Notes: a model not told the origin generated them from the letters alone. A stretch of DNA of 7,014 bases from Gemmataceae bacterium (GCA_026418875.1 JAOAAM010000440.1:1-7014); one strand, 5' to 3'. Positions 1 through 6,546 are shown, counted from the first letter of the stretch. Program-made: numbers and translations.

Positions 1-148
1 GGTGGGCAAGCGATGCCTGCCCAGCCCGCCGTGGGTTGCCGAAGCGCCAATCCATTGGGTGGACCTCACGACGGAGGGGGGGCATGTCGAAGCGCTGGTC
101 CGATATTTTCGGCAGCGAAATCGCCGAGCAGGGAGAGACCATCGGTGA
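1..148 (+). CDS. C-terminal fragment of upstream Bat-operon-type gene (5' end outside window)
   Basis: The reading frame whose first full codon is at base 2 stays open for 48 codons and stops at TGA 146-148. It has no start codon in the window that would be credible, so it is the tail of a gene beginning upstream. The visible peptide includes WVDLTTEGGHVEALVRYFRQR and ends in a run of basic residues. A pattern of a beta strand, a 'T' turn and then an amphipathic helix ending in Arg is reminiscent of the C-termini of DUF58 or von Willebrand A proteins of MoxR/Bat operons. That resemblance is weak, and most of the support comes from the neighbour. Its stop overlaps the GTG start of the next gene in the sequence GTGA, so the two are probably translationally coupled. 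It contains a seven-G tract at 76-82 (Glu-Gly-Gly codons). I am fairly sure this is coding, but not of the family. Confidence 0.6.
   Translation, partial: VGKRCLPSPPWVAEAPIHWVDLTTEGGHVEALVRYFRQRNRRAGRDHR
131..138 (+). promoter_or_regulatory. Shine-Dalgarno site that decides the GTG start at 145
   Basis: The purine run GGGAGAGA lies 6 bases before GTG 145. It supports this GTG over the in-frame ATG at 13, whose extra 44 residues would have to be read across the end of the upstream gene, and over the in-frame ATG at 160. Confidence 0.55.
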
Positions 149-1131
149 TTCGATGGCTAATGTTGCTGATCGTGGGTTGGCTTGTTTCGGTGTACGACTC
201 AAGCCAACGACTAGGCACCGCCGTGTGCCAACTCCATGTTCGCCCGACGAAAATCCAACTTTCTGAGAGCGTCGAAGCAATCTTGACCATCGAGGGACCG
301 GCCCCCGTCGAAGTCGAGTTGCCGGAACCGCTCGTCGATTCCCCTGCCTGGCATGTTGAGATCGGCCGACCGGAGGTCGCTGCCACGGCGGAAGGCAGAG
401 AACGTTGGCGGCAGTCTTTTCGCTTGATTCCGCTGCAATCCGGGGATGTGCCTTTGGTGTTTCGGCCGATTGGCTTCCGCACCGGCCACGAAGTCCGCCT
501 CCGCTCACTTCGCTGGAGCTCGATCTCGATTCGGGTCGCAACGGATGTCTCCGCACCGGACTTGAGTGCAGCACGTCCATTGCGCGGCTTTGAGCCGCTG
601 CCCCCCGCAGAAAAGCGCTGGGTGACTTGGTTTTGGCCTGTCGCCGTCATGGTCGCACTGGTCGGGTTGTGTGCGTTGTTGCTGTATCGCTACTTCCGTT
701 GGCGACCCAAGGTGGAGATCACCGCGGAGCAACGGGCTTTGTTCGCTTTAGGCTCGGTCAACCGAACTCTTCCCGCGGCAGCCGTGGCGGCGGAGGTCGC
801 GGATGTCGTTCGCCGTTTTCTCGTCGATCAGCACGGCATCGATGCTGTTCGGTTGACCACGGATGAAGTGATCCAAGCAATGCGACAGGCTAGGCGATTC
901 CCGGACGAGTGCATCGCGGCTGTCAAGCGACTGTTAGGGCGATGCGATGTGACAAAATTTGCCGGGAGGGAGTGGGAGCAGGCAATCGGGGCGGAGCTAA
1001 TCCAAGAGGGCGAGCGGCTGATTCGGTGGATAGCGCAAGAGTTTCCGACGAACCAAGGGACGGAAAGCGGGAAAATTGCATCAAGTCCGGGGGACTTTTC
1101 TGCCGAAGTAAAGGGCGTCAACCAAGGGTGA
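145..1131 (+). CDS. BatD/DUF4381-like membrane protein of a probable MoxR/Bat operon
   Basis: A 328-residue protein if started at GTG 145, which gives an N-terminal hydrophobic segment right away (residues 4-15, MLLIVGWLVS region), either a signal peptide or an anchor. Residues about 28-135 are a beta-rich region like the immunoglobulin-like domains of BatD proteins, beginning CQLHVRPTKIQLSESVEAIL. A second, clear transmembrane helix spans about 160-183 (WFWPVAVMVALVGLCALLLY). The C-terminal cytosolic part, about 190-300, is helical and contains VVRRFLVDQHGIDAVRLTTDEV and, further on, LLGRCDVTKFAG. This matches the 'lTt.E.l ... aD..KFA' pattern I associate with DUF4381/BatD tails. Such proteins accompany MoxR ATPases and vWA/DUF58 partners and are thought to serve envelope stress or complex assembly; the biochemical role is unknown. 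The four-base overlap with the preceding gene implies coupling. The last 28 residues are polar and look disordered. No vWA gene follows, so this is probably the end of the operon. Confidence 0.72.
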   Translation: MIRWLMLLIVGWLVSVYDSSQRLGTAVCQLHVRPTKIQLSESVEAILTIEGPAPVEVELPEPLVDSPAWHVEIGRPEVAATAEGRERWRQSFRLIPLQSGDVPLVFRPIGFRTGHEVRLRSLRWSSISIRVATDVSAPDLSAARPLRGFEPLPPAEKRWVTWFWPVAVMVALVGLCALLLYRYFRWRPKVEITAEQRALFALGSVNRTLPAAAVAAEVADVVRRFLVDQHGIDAVRLTTDEVIQAMRQARRFPDECIAAVKRLLGRCDVTKFAGREWEQAIGAELIQEGERLIRWIAQEFPTNQGTESGKIASSPGDFSAEVKGVNQG

Positions 1132-1224
1132 TTCGGGAAGAGACGCAGGCAGTGAGGCCTCCCCAAATGCCCAGCGCGGCAAGCATGACCTTCCCGGTTG
1201 GCACAATCGGTATCCTGGTTCACT

Positions 1225-1234
1225 CCGCATGCGG
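1225..1234. repeat. 10-bp perfect palindrome CCGCATGCGG
   Basis: A perfect palindrome in the 162-base gap between the BatD-like gene and the lipoprotein gene. It could be an operator half-site pair or chance. The flanks do not extend the symmetry. I found no convincing -35/-10 pair in this gap. Confidence 0.3.
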
Positions 1235-1255
1235 TCGAGCCGTTGGCGTCTTCGG

Positions 1256-1275
1256 GAGCGTCCAGCGCTCGTTTT
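1256..1275 (+). terminator. Short terminator-like hairpin before the lipoprotein gene
   Basis: GAGCG (1256-1260) pairs with CGCTC (1266-1270) around a TCCAG loop and is followed by G and four Ts (1272-1275). A stem of only five pairs is weak for an intrinsic terminator. It could end the upstream operon or be a leader hairpin, because it sits just before the ribosome binding site at 1277. Confidence 0.3.
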
Positions 1276-1276
1276 C

Positions 1277-1282
1277 GGGAGG
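1277..1282 (+). promoter_or_regulatory. Shine-Dalgarno site for the lipoprotein gene
   Basis: GGGAGG lies 11 bases before ATG 1294, separated by a T-rich spacer (six Ts at 1283-1288). The spacing is slightly long. It still favours ATG 1294 over the in-frame TTG at 1198, which would put 32 non-signal-like residues in front of the lipoprotein signal. Confidence 0.5.
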
Positions 1283-1293
1283 TTTTTTCGATC

Positions 1294-1722
1294 ATGTCCG
1301 ACTACACGAAGGCTTTCGCGGTGGTGATCTTGTCCGCCTTGGGAATCTGGGGTTGCGCCCAAGGTCCCGCGGGAGGCGCGTCGGTGGAAAAATTGAAGCA
1401 ACTCGAATTGAAGATCGCCCGTCTCGAGGATGACTTCCGTGCGGCCACGGCGGCTCGCGATCAATTCCGCAAGAAACTGGCTGAATCCGAAGCGCTCGCA
1501 GCGGAACTTCGCACCGAGGTCGAGACGCTGCGGCCCGTGTTGGCCGAGCGGGACGAACTGCGTAATCAACTGCGATTGCGCACGGCAGAACGCGATCAAG
1601 TGACCCAGCAGTTCGAGGGATTCCGGAAGAGCTTGAAGGAGCTTCTCGGGCAGATGGACGCTGCGGCAAAGGTCCAACCGAATGTGACCACCGTCAGCAA
1701 TGCCAAGTCACCGAACCTGTGA
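1294..1722 (+). CDS. Small coiled-coil lipoprotein, function unknown
   Basis: A 142-residue protein. Residues 1-20 form a short lipoprotein signal peptide: Lys at 6, a hydrophobic core FAVVILSALG, then IWGC with Cys21 as the predicted lipidated residue. Trp at -2 makes the lipobox non-standard. Residues 22-23 are Ala-Gln, not Asp at +2, so the usual Lol rule predicts the outer membrane. From about 31 to 122 the chain is almost entirely charged and heptad-like (VEKLKQLELKIARLEDDF, later ERDELRNQLRLRTAERDQ), with a single Pro at 81, so a long parallel coiled coil is expected. It then ends in a short polar tail. I do not recognise a named family. A periplasmic spacer, scaffold or tether attached to the outer membrane is a reasonable inference, but there is no catalytic motif. 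It follows the BatD-like gene by 162 bases and may have its own promoter. Confidence 0.75.
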   Translation: MSDYTKAFAVVILSALGIWGCAQGPAGGASVEKLKQLELKIARLEDDFRAATAARDQFRKKLAESEALAAELRTEVETLRPVLAERDELRNQLRLRTAERDQVTQQFEGFRKSLKELLGQMDAAAKVQPNVTTVSNAKSPNL

Positions 1723-1751
1723 TGTGATCCGGTTCACCAGGGAGCAGCGAG

Positions 1752-1790
1752 CCCGGCCCCTGGATGGGCCGGGTTTGCCCCTTGGCAAAC
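1752..1790. terminator. Two adjoining hairpins between convergent genes
   Basis: CCCGGCCC (1752-1759) pairs perfectly with GGGCCGGG (1766-1773) around a six-base loop and is followed by TTT. Directly next, GTTTGCC (1773-1779) pairs with GGCAAAC (1784-1790) around a CCTT loop. They lie in the 120-base gap where the rightward lipoprotein gene (ends 1722) and the leftward isomerase gene (ends 1843) converge. This is where a shared terminator is expected. Neither direction has a long U tract, so termination may depend on the GC-rich stem alone or be only partial. Confidence 0.6.
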
Positions 1791-1842
1791 CTGTTCACTC
1801 GAAGTCGATCGCCGCTTCACAATTCTCGCTGCCCTTCAGCCC

Positions 1843-3000
1843 TCAGTCCAAACGCTGGATGAGTGCTTTGGCCTTCATGTCCTCGACTAGCCGGCGATAT
1901 TCCTTGTTCGCTAGCAGCCCCATGAGCTTGTTCCGGATCTCGTTTTGCACCTCGGCATCGAGCGGTTTGCGACCGGCGCGAGTCCGCTCGACGACTTTGA
2001 TGATGTGGAATCCACCGGGAACCTCGACTGGGCCGCCGACTTGTCCGGGATCCAGGGCGAAGACGGCGGTTTGCAATTCGGCTGGGCGGATCTCGCCGGG
2101 TTTCTCGCCGACGCCCTCCGGCCCAAGCAACGCATTGTAACCGGATTCTCGCAGTTGCTGCGCGAGGGTGACAAAATCCGCGCCCTGCCGCAACGACTGG
2201 AGCGATTGCTCGGCGAATTGCCGCGCCTCCAAACGGCTCGGAAAGCGGGAGGCATCAATAAAAATGTCTTGCCACTTCACACGGTCTTGAATGGTGAACT
2301 CTTCCGGGTGGGTCTCGTAGTAAGCTCGAATTTCCGACAGCGGGATGTGTTGGAGTTTTGGGAAAATCAAATTGCGCATGAACTCGACGGCGATGAATTC
2401 CCGCTCCAAGGAGCGGCGGAATCCCGCCAGAGTCATGCCCATTTGTCCCAAGAAATCATTCAACTGGTCGTCGCTTTTGAGCTTATACTCTTCCTTCATC
2501 TGTTTAACCCGGCGCTCGAATTCCCGGCTTGCCTCTTTTTGCAGGTCTTCGAGGATCTTCGCGGGCAGTTGCTTCAGCCGGGCAAACGCCACGTCGAGCA
2601 CGACTTCGCGCTCGATGAGTTTTTCCAGTTCTTCCTGGCGTAGTTGTTTCAATTTCCGTTCGCGTTCGGAATCGGAAAGCCCCTCCAATTCACGCAGCCG
2701 GGGGACGAGTTTCTCGCGGAGTTCGGACTCGAAAATGGGGACGTTGTTGACATAGGCGATGACTTTGACCACGACTTCGCCATCGGCGAGGGTCGGAGGC
2801 GGCAAAGTCACAATGGGTGGCGGCTCGGGCTTCTGCGACCGGGCGGAGCTGGGCGCGGTCGTCTTCACCGGTTGGCCGGGAACTTGGATCTTCTGGCCAG
2901 GGAGCGGTGGAGATACCAAGCGCGGTTTCTGGCTGCTTCGGCAACTCCACACCGCGCACAGTAGCGCCAGCAGCATCAAGCCGCGCCGCACCGGTTGCAT
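1843..3000 (-). CDS. SurA/PrsA-like peptidyl-prolyl cis-trans isomerase lipoprotein
   Basis: A 385-residue exported foldase from ATG 3000. Residues 1-19 are a lipoprotein signal peptide (two Arg, then LMLLALLCAVWS) with Cys20 predicted to be lipidated; Arg at +2 points to the outer membrane. A Pro/Lys-rich linker runs to about 72. A SurA N-terminal-type chaperone region spans about 78-215, starting IAYVNNVPIFESELREKL and highly helical and charged. A parvulin/PpiC domain covers about 240-338 (VKWQDIFID, QGADFVTLAQQLRESG, then FALDPGQVGGPVEVPGGFHIIKV), and a C-terminal helix completes the SurA-like fold. It should help fold or escort proteins outside the cytoplasm. The usual first parvulin histidine (the 'HILV' strand) appears replaced around Asp245, and the usual GG.LGwf segment is degenerate, while His332 is kept. 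Catalysis may therefore be reduced. The gene follows mfd on the same strand after 50 bases and is probably transcribed with it. Confidence 0.88.
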   Translation of the reverse strand: MQPVRRGLMLLALLCAVWSCRSSQKPRLVSPPLPGQKIQVPGQPVKTTAPSSARSQKPEPPPIVTLPPPTLADGEVVVKVIAYVNNVPIFESELREKLVPRLRELEGLSDSERERKLKQLRQEELEKLIEREVVLDVAFARLKQLPAKILEDLQKEASREFERRVKQMKEEYKLKSDDQLNDFLGQMGMTLAGFRRSLEREFIAVEFMRNLIFPKLQHIPLSEIRAYYETHPEEFTIQDRVKWQDIFIDASRFPSRLEARQFAEQSLQSLRQGADFVTLAQQLRESGYNALLGPEGVGEKPGEIRPAELQTAVFALDPGQVGGPVEVPGGFHIIKVVERTRAGRKPLDAEVQNEIRNKLMGLLANKEYRRLVEDMKAKALIQRLD

Positions 3001-3008
3001 CGGCAAAA

Positions 3009-3014
3009 CCCTCT
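3009..3014 (-). promoter_or_regulatory. Shine-Dalgarno site for the isomerase gene
   Basis: On the minus strand AGAGGG lies 8 bases before ATG 3000. This spacing favours ATG 3000 over the in-frame TTG at 3006, only two codons upstream. Confidence 0.55.
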
Positions 3015-3050
3015 TGGTCTTCGCGCCAAACGCCGACGGTCACGGCGGGG

Positions 3051-6000
3051 TTATAACGTCTCGTCGGGCAAACGCAAGACGTGTCGCAAGAACTGATACA
3101 TTCGTTCCGGATCGTCCTCGCCGGGTCGCAGCCGAGCGTATAGCGTTCGCTGATCGATGACCTTCAGCCGTTGATGGCTGCGTTCGGCCAGCTGCCGGGC
3201 CAATCGCTCACTCCGATAAGCGAAGACGAGATCGTTATCGGCACGATGGATGGACTCGATCTGCCAACGAGCGGCACACAATCGCAGTTCAGCCACTTTC
3301 AACATCCACTCGGCGGCGGCGGGGATGGGGCCGAACCGATCGCGTAACTCCTGCCGAAAATCGGTCAGGCGTTTGCGGCTGCGGATGCGGGCCAGACGTC
3401 GATACACCTCCAAACGATTCTTCTGCCCCGGAACGTACTCGCGTGGGAGATAAGCGGGCCAGGGCAAGTCGATGTTCACCTCCAGATGGGTCTTCAAAGG
3501 CTGGTGCCGCAGCTTGCGGACGGCATTTTCGAGAAGTTGGCAATAAAGCTCGTAACCGACCGCCGCAATGTGCCCGCTCTGCTGCGTGCCGAGGATGTTC
3601 CCCGCCCCACGGATTTCCAGGTCACGCATGGCAATGCGGAAGCCCGCCCCCAAGGCCGTGAACTCCTCGATCGCTTTCAACCGGGCGGCCGCTTGCGGCG
3701 TCACCAGCTTGTTCTGATCGACCAGCAAATAGGCATAGGCCCGATTTCGCTCTCGACCGACCCGGCCCCGCAACTGATGCAAGTCTGCGAGACCATAAGT
3801 ATCCGCCTGGTTGATAAAGATCGTGTTCGCGTTCGGAATGTCGAGGCCGCTCTCGATGATGGTCGTGCAGACCAGCACGTCCGCCTCACGCCGAACGAAT
3901 TTGAGCATGGCCTGCTCGAGTTCGTGACCTGGCATTTGGCCGTGAGCCACCACGATTCGTGCCTCGGGGACGATGTCTTGCACCGTGGCCGCGATTTCGT
4001 GGATGTTCTGCACGCGATTGTGAACAAAATAGACCTGCCCCTCCCGGTTCAACTCGCGCAAGATCGCTTGCCGAATCATGGCCTTGTCGAACCGGGTGAT
4101 CCGCGTCTCGATTGGCAGCCGGTCAGGTGGGGGCGTCTCCAAGTTGCTGATGTCGCGCAGCCCGAGTAGTGCCAGGTGCAACGTGCGCGGAATCGGCGTC
4201 GCCGAAAGGGTCAACACGTGGACGGTGGCGCGGACTTGCTTTAAGCGTTCTTTGTGTTCGACCCCAAAACGTTGCTCTTCGTCGATAATCACCAGACCCA
4301 GGTCTTTGAAGCGGACGTCCTTGCTGAGCAGTCGGTGGGTGCCCACGATCACATCGACGCTGCCCTCGGCCAAGGCGGCGAGCACTCGTTTCTGCTCCGA
4401 AGGGCTGCGAAAGCGGCTCAAGCATTCGACGACGAACGGATACTCCGCTAATCGTTTGCTGAAGGTGCGAAAATGCTGCTCCGCGAGAACGGTGGTGGGC
4501 ACCAGGACGGCGCCTTGTTTGCCGTTGACCATGGCCTTGAATGCGGCGCGCAGGGCCAACTCGGTCTTGCCGTAACCGACATCGCCACACAGCAGCCGGT
4601 CCATCGGCCGCGCACGCTCGAGGTCTTGTTTGATCTCGGCCATGGCGGTGAGTTGATCGGGCGTCTCCCGGAAGGGGAAGGTCGCTTCGAACTCCCGTTG
4701 CCACTCGGTGTCCGGACCGAAGGCGAATCCGGGCTGGGCGGCTCGGATGGCTTGCAGTTCGAGCATCTCGGCGGCGAGGTCCATGACCGCCGCTTCGACC
4801 TTCGCCTTACGATGGCTCCATGCGGTTCCGCCAAACTTTGACAATTCCGGCTCGGCCCGGCCGCTGCCGACATATTTCTGCACCAGGTCGATCTTCGAGG
4901 CGGGAACGTAGACGAAGACGCCGTCGCGGAATTCCAGTAGCAGGTGTTCTTCGCGGGGGTGAGCCGTTGTCCGCCGACCCGACGCCGCACCGCTGCCGGG
5001 TTGCGAGTCATCCAGCAGATGCATGCCGTGGTATCGAGCGATTCCGTGGCTGACGTGAACGACGTAGTCACCCGGCGAGAGATCGAGAAATGAGTCGATG
5101 GCCCGCGATTCGACTCGGCGGGCGGGCGCAACGAGCCGCCCTCGGTCGCCATCTGCGGTCGAGGTTCGCTTTGCCCAGTCCTCCCGATGGAACAGTTCAT
5201 GACTGCCCAGCACGATCAGTCCGAGATCGACGAGGCGAAAGCCGGCCCGGACGTGACCTGTGACCAGGCGGAGTCGATCGGTTGTCGCCAAGCGCCCTGC
5301 CGCCAGCACCTCGCCGACCCTCTTCGCCTCGGCGTCGTTCTGGCAGGCGATCAACACTTGCTCGGTCTGGGCGATGGAATCCAACTCATCGCGGACCCGA
5401 GCCACGTTTCCGCTGAACCGCTCGACGGACTCGACGTGGAGATGCCAAGTCTCCTCGACGGAGGCGGTGGGCATGGCCGTCATGGTGACATTGGGCCAGC
5501 GCATGAGTTGCTCGAAGACGCCATCGAGGTGGAATAAGCCGATGCGTGTCGAGGCTCGCTCCCACACGATTTGGCCCTGCTCACGAACCTCGAGGGGTTC
5601 GACGATCAGCGTGGCCGACCCGGGCGGCAAGTAGGCGCAAAGGTGCCCGCGATCCGCAGGGAGTTGGCCGATTCCTCCGGTGCCGTTCACCCCGGCTGAG
5701 CCGTCGCTTTGGAGCGCCAGCACCGACGCCTCTTCCAGGTCCTGCGTGGAACGCTGCGTTTGTGTCGAGAAGCGGCGGATCGACTCGACCTCATCGCCGA
5801 ACATCTCCAATCGCAGGGGCGAATCGGCATCGGGGGAGAAGACGTCGATGATGCCGCCACGCCGGGCGAATTCACCGGGGTATTCGACGGCCTCGAGTCG
5901 TTTGTATCCGCGTTCGACGAGCCAGGCAGAGAATTCATCCAGATCGAGCGTGTCGCCCCGGCGGACTCGGCGGCTCCGTCGCGACAGTTCTTCTCGGCTG

Positions 6001-6386
6001 GGCACGGGCAAAATCAGGGACGCGATCGAGGCCAGGAGGATCGGGGGGGGAGAGGGCGACTGAAGGGCTTGCAAGACCTTGAGCCGGGCACCGGGCGTGC
6101 TTTCCTCGGCGGGAAAGACGAGGGGGCGCCGGCCGCTGAAGCTCGCAAGTTCCTCGACCCACGTGGCGACGTCGGCCTGATGGGCCAAGACGATGAGGAG
6201 CGTTCCTCGGAGGTCCCCAGCTATCGTGGCGGCGGCGAGAGCCACTGAGGAACCCCAGGTGCCATCGACGGCTCCGCTCCGCCCGGCGCGCAAGGCCTGC
6301 GCGAACGGCTCGTAGCCGTCCACGGTCCGCAACACCCCAGCAAGATCCGCGAGGCGTTGGGGGGCCAAGGCAGGCGGTTGACGCAT
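3051..6386 (-). CDS. mfd: Transcription-repair coupling factor Mfd (ATP-dependent DNA translocase)
   Basis: A full-length, uninterrupted 1111-residue Mfd (E. coli Mfd is 1148). It removes RNA polymerase stalled at DNA lesions and recruits UvrA for nucleotide excision repair. Domains in order: a UvrB-homology N-terminal module, about 1-210, with a degenerate nucleotide site (GSSVALAA) and GYKRLEAVEYPGEFARRGGIIDVFS at 160-184; a CarD-like polymerase-interacting domain, about 436-510 (LSPGDYVVHVSHGIARYHGM); a RecG-like superfamily 2 motor with Walker A GDVGYGKT (601-608), DEEQ (702-705), SATPIPRT (728-735), TTIIESGLDIP (841-851) and QLRGRVGR (871-878); and a C-terminal TRCF domain, about 970-1080. 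All ATPase motifs look intact. ATG 6386 is chosen because AAGGA sits 7 bases upstream and a TATAAT lies only 32 bases upstream, which would exclude the in-frame ATG at 6455. Odd points are a Gly/Ser/Arg-rich loop at 461-478 and a C8 tract (6043-6050). The SurA-like gene follows. Confidence 0.97.
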   Translation of the reverse strand: MRQPPALAPQRLADLAGVLRTVDGYEPFAQALRAGRSGAVDGTWGSSVALAAATIAGDLRGTLLIVLAHQADVATWVEELASFSGRRPLVFPAEESTPGARLKVLQALQSPSPPPILLASIASLILPVPSREELSRRSRRVRRGDTLDLDEFSAWLVERGYKRLEAVEYPGEFARRGGIIDVFSPDADSPLRLEMFGDEVESIRRFSTQTQRSTQDLEEASVLALQSDGSAGVNGTGGIGQLPADRGHLCAYLPPGSATLIVEPLEVREQGQIVWERASTRIGLFHLDGVFEQLMRWPNVTMTAMPTASVEETWHLHVESVERFSGNVARVRDELDSIAQTEQVLIACQNDAEAKRVGEVLAAGRLATTDRLRLVTGHVRAGFRLVDLGLIVLGSHELFHREDWAKRTSTADGDRGRLVAPARRVESRAIDSFLDLSPGDYVVHVSHGIARYHGMHLLDDSQPGSGAASGRRTTAHPREEHLLLEFRDGVFVYVPASKIDLVQKYVGSGRAEPELSKFGGTAWSHRKAKVEAAVMDLAAEMLELQAIRAAQPGFAFGPDTEWQREFEATFPFRETPDQLTAMAEIKQDLERARPMDRLLCGDVGYGKTELALRAAFKAMVNGKQGAVLVPTTVLAEQHFRTFSKRLAEYPFVVECLSRFRSPSEQKRVLAALAEGSVDVIVGTHRLLSKDVRFKDLGLVIIDEEQRFGVEHKERLKQVRATVHVLTLSATPIPRTLHLALLGLRDISNLETPPPDRLPIETRITRFDKAMIRQAILRELNREGQVYFVHNRVQNIHEIAATVQDIVPEARIVVAHGQMPGHELEQAMLKFVRREADVLVCTTIIESGLDIPNANTIFINQADTYGLADLHQLRGRVGRERNRAYAYLLVDQNKLVTPQAAARLKAIEEFTALGAGFRIAMRDLEIRGAGNILGTQQSGHIAAVGYELYCQLLENAVRKLRHQPLKTHLEVNIDLPWPAYLPREYVPGQKNRLEVYRRLARIRSRKRLTDFRQELRDRFGPIPAAAEWMLKVAELRLCAARWQIESIHRADNDLVFAYRSERLARQLAERSHQRLKVIDQRTLYARLRPGEDDPERMYQFLRHVLRLPDETL

Positions 6387-6393
6387 TCCGGCG

Positions 6394-6398
6394 TCCTT
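6394..6398 (-). promoter_or_regulatory. mfd: Shine-Dalgarno site that decides the mfd start
   Basis: On the minus strand AAGGA (within GAAGGA) lies 7 bases before ATG 6386, a good spacing. The alternative in-frame ATG at 6455 has only a weak GCGGGAA in front of it. Confidence 0.6.
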
Positions 6399-6417
6399 CA
6401 CTCCTTCGATTTTCCTG

Positions 6418-6423
6418 ATTATA
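6418..6423 (-). promoter_or_regulatory. mfd: Candidate -10 element of the mfd promoter
   Basis: A perfect TATAAT is read on the minus strand. Transcription would start near 6411, leaving a leader of about 25 bases that just holds the ribosome binding site of ATG 6386. No good -35 is seen 16-18 bases upstream (about 6440-6447), and there is no TG extension, so it may be weak, activator-dependent or chance. Confidence 0.45.
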
Positions 6424-6475
6424 CGAACACGCGCCAATGCGAGCTTTGGTGGCATTTCCCGCTCGAAAATCTGAT

Positions 6476-6490
6476 CGGGCTTCTTGCCCG
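6476..6490. repeat. Small inverted repeat overlapping the rightward -35
   Basis: CGGGC (6476-6480) and GCCCG (6486-6490) flank a five-base TTCTT spacer. The right arm covers most of the candidate -35 box at 6484-6489 of the downstream gene. It could be an operator for a dimeric repressor or a chance five-base repeat in GC-rich DNA. Confidence 0.25.
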
Positions 6491-6512
6491 GAGGGAGACG
6501 GGCCGCTATAAG
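6484..6512 (+). promoter_or_regulatory. Candidate sigma-70-type promoter for the isomerase-like gene
   Basis: TTGCCC (6484-6489, four of six matches to TTGACA) and TATAAG (6507-6512, five of six matches to TATAAT) are exactly 17 bases apart. A start near 6519 would give a leader of about 40 bases before ATG 6560. It points away from the mfd promoter, so the 173-base gap is a divergent control region. Confidence 0.5.
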
Positions 6513-6546
6513 CGTTATTCAACCGCATCGCCTCTTGATTAGCCTC

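Noticed and set aside
13..144. N-terminal extension of the BatD-like protein starting at ATG 13
   Set aside because: It overlaps the reading frame of the upstream gene, has no signal-peptide character, and GTG 145 has a good ribosome binding site and puts the hydrophobic segment at the N-terminus.
36..266. Open frame of 76 codons on the + strand
   Set aside because: It sits across the overlap of two better-supported genes in another frame and has no recognisable features.
1198..1293. TTG start for the lipoprotein and a possible sigma-54 promoter at TTGGCAC
   Set aside because: The TTG start would bury the lipoprotein signal. The TGGCAC at 1199-1204 lacks the GC expected at the -12 position (bases 1212-1213 are AT).
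1945..2643. 232-codon open frame on the + strand opposite the isomerase gene
   Set aside because: It is a shadow of the isomerase gene in GC-rich DNA. The minus strand shows clear domain motifs over the same bases.
3486..4169. 227-codon open frame on the + strand opposite mfd
   Set aside because: It lies opposite the conserved helicase motifs of mfd. The composition and absence of motifs fit a shadow frame.
6387..6455. Alternative mfd start at ATG 6455
   Set aside because: The candidate -10 at 6418-6423 lies downstream of it, the ribosome binding site is weak, and ATG 6386 has AAGGA at a good distance.
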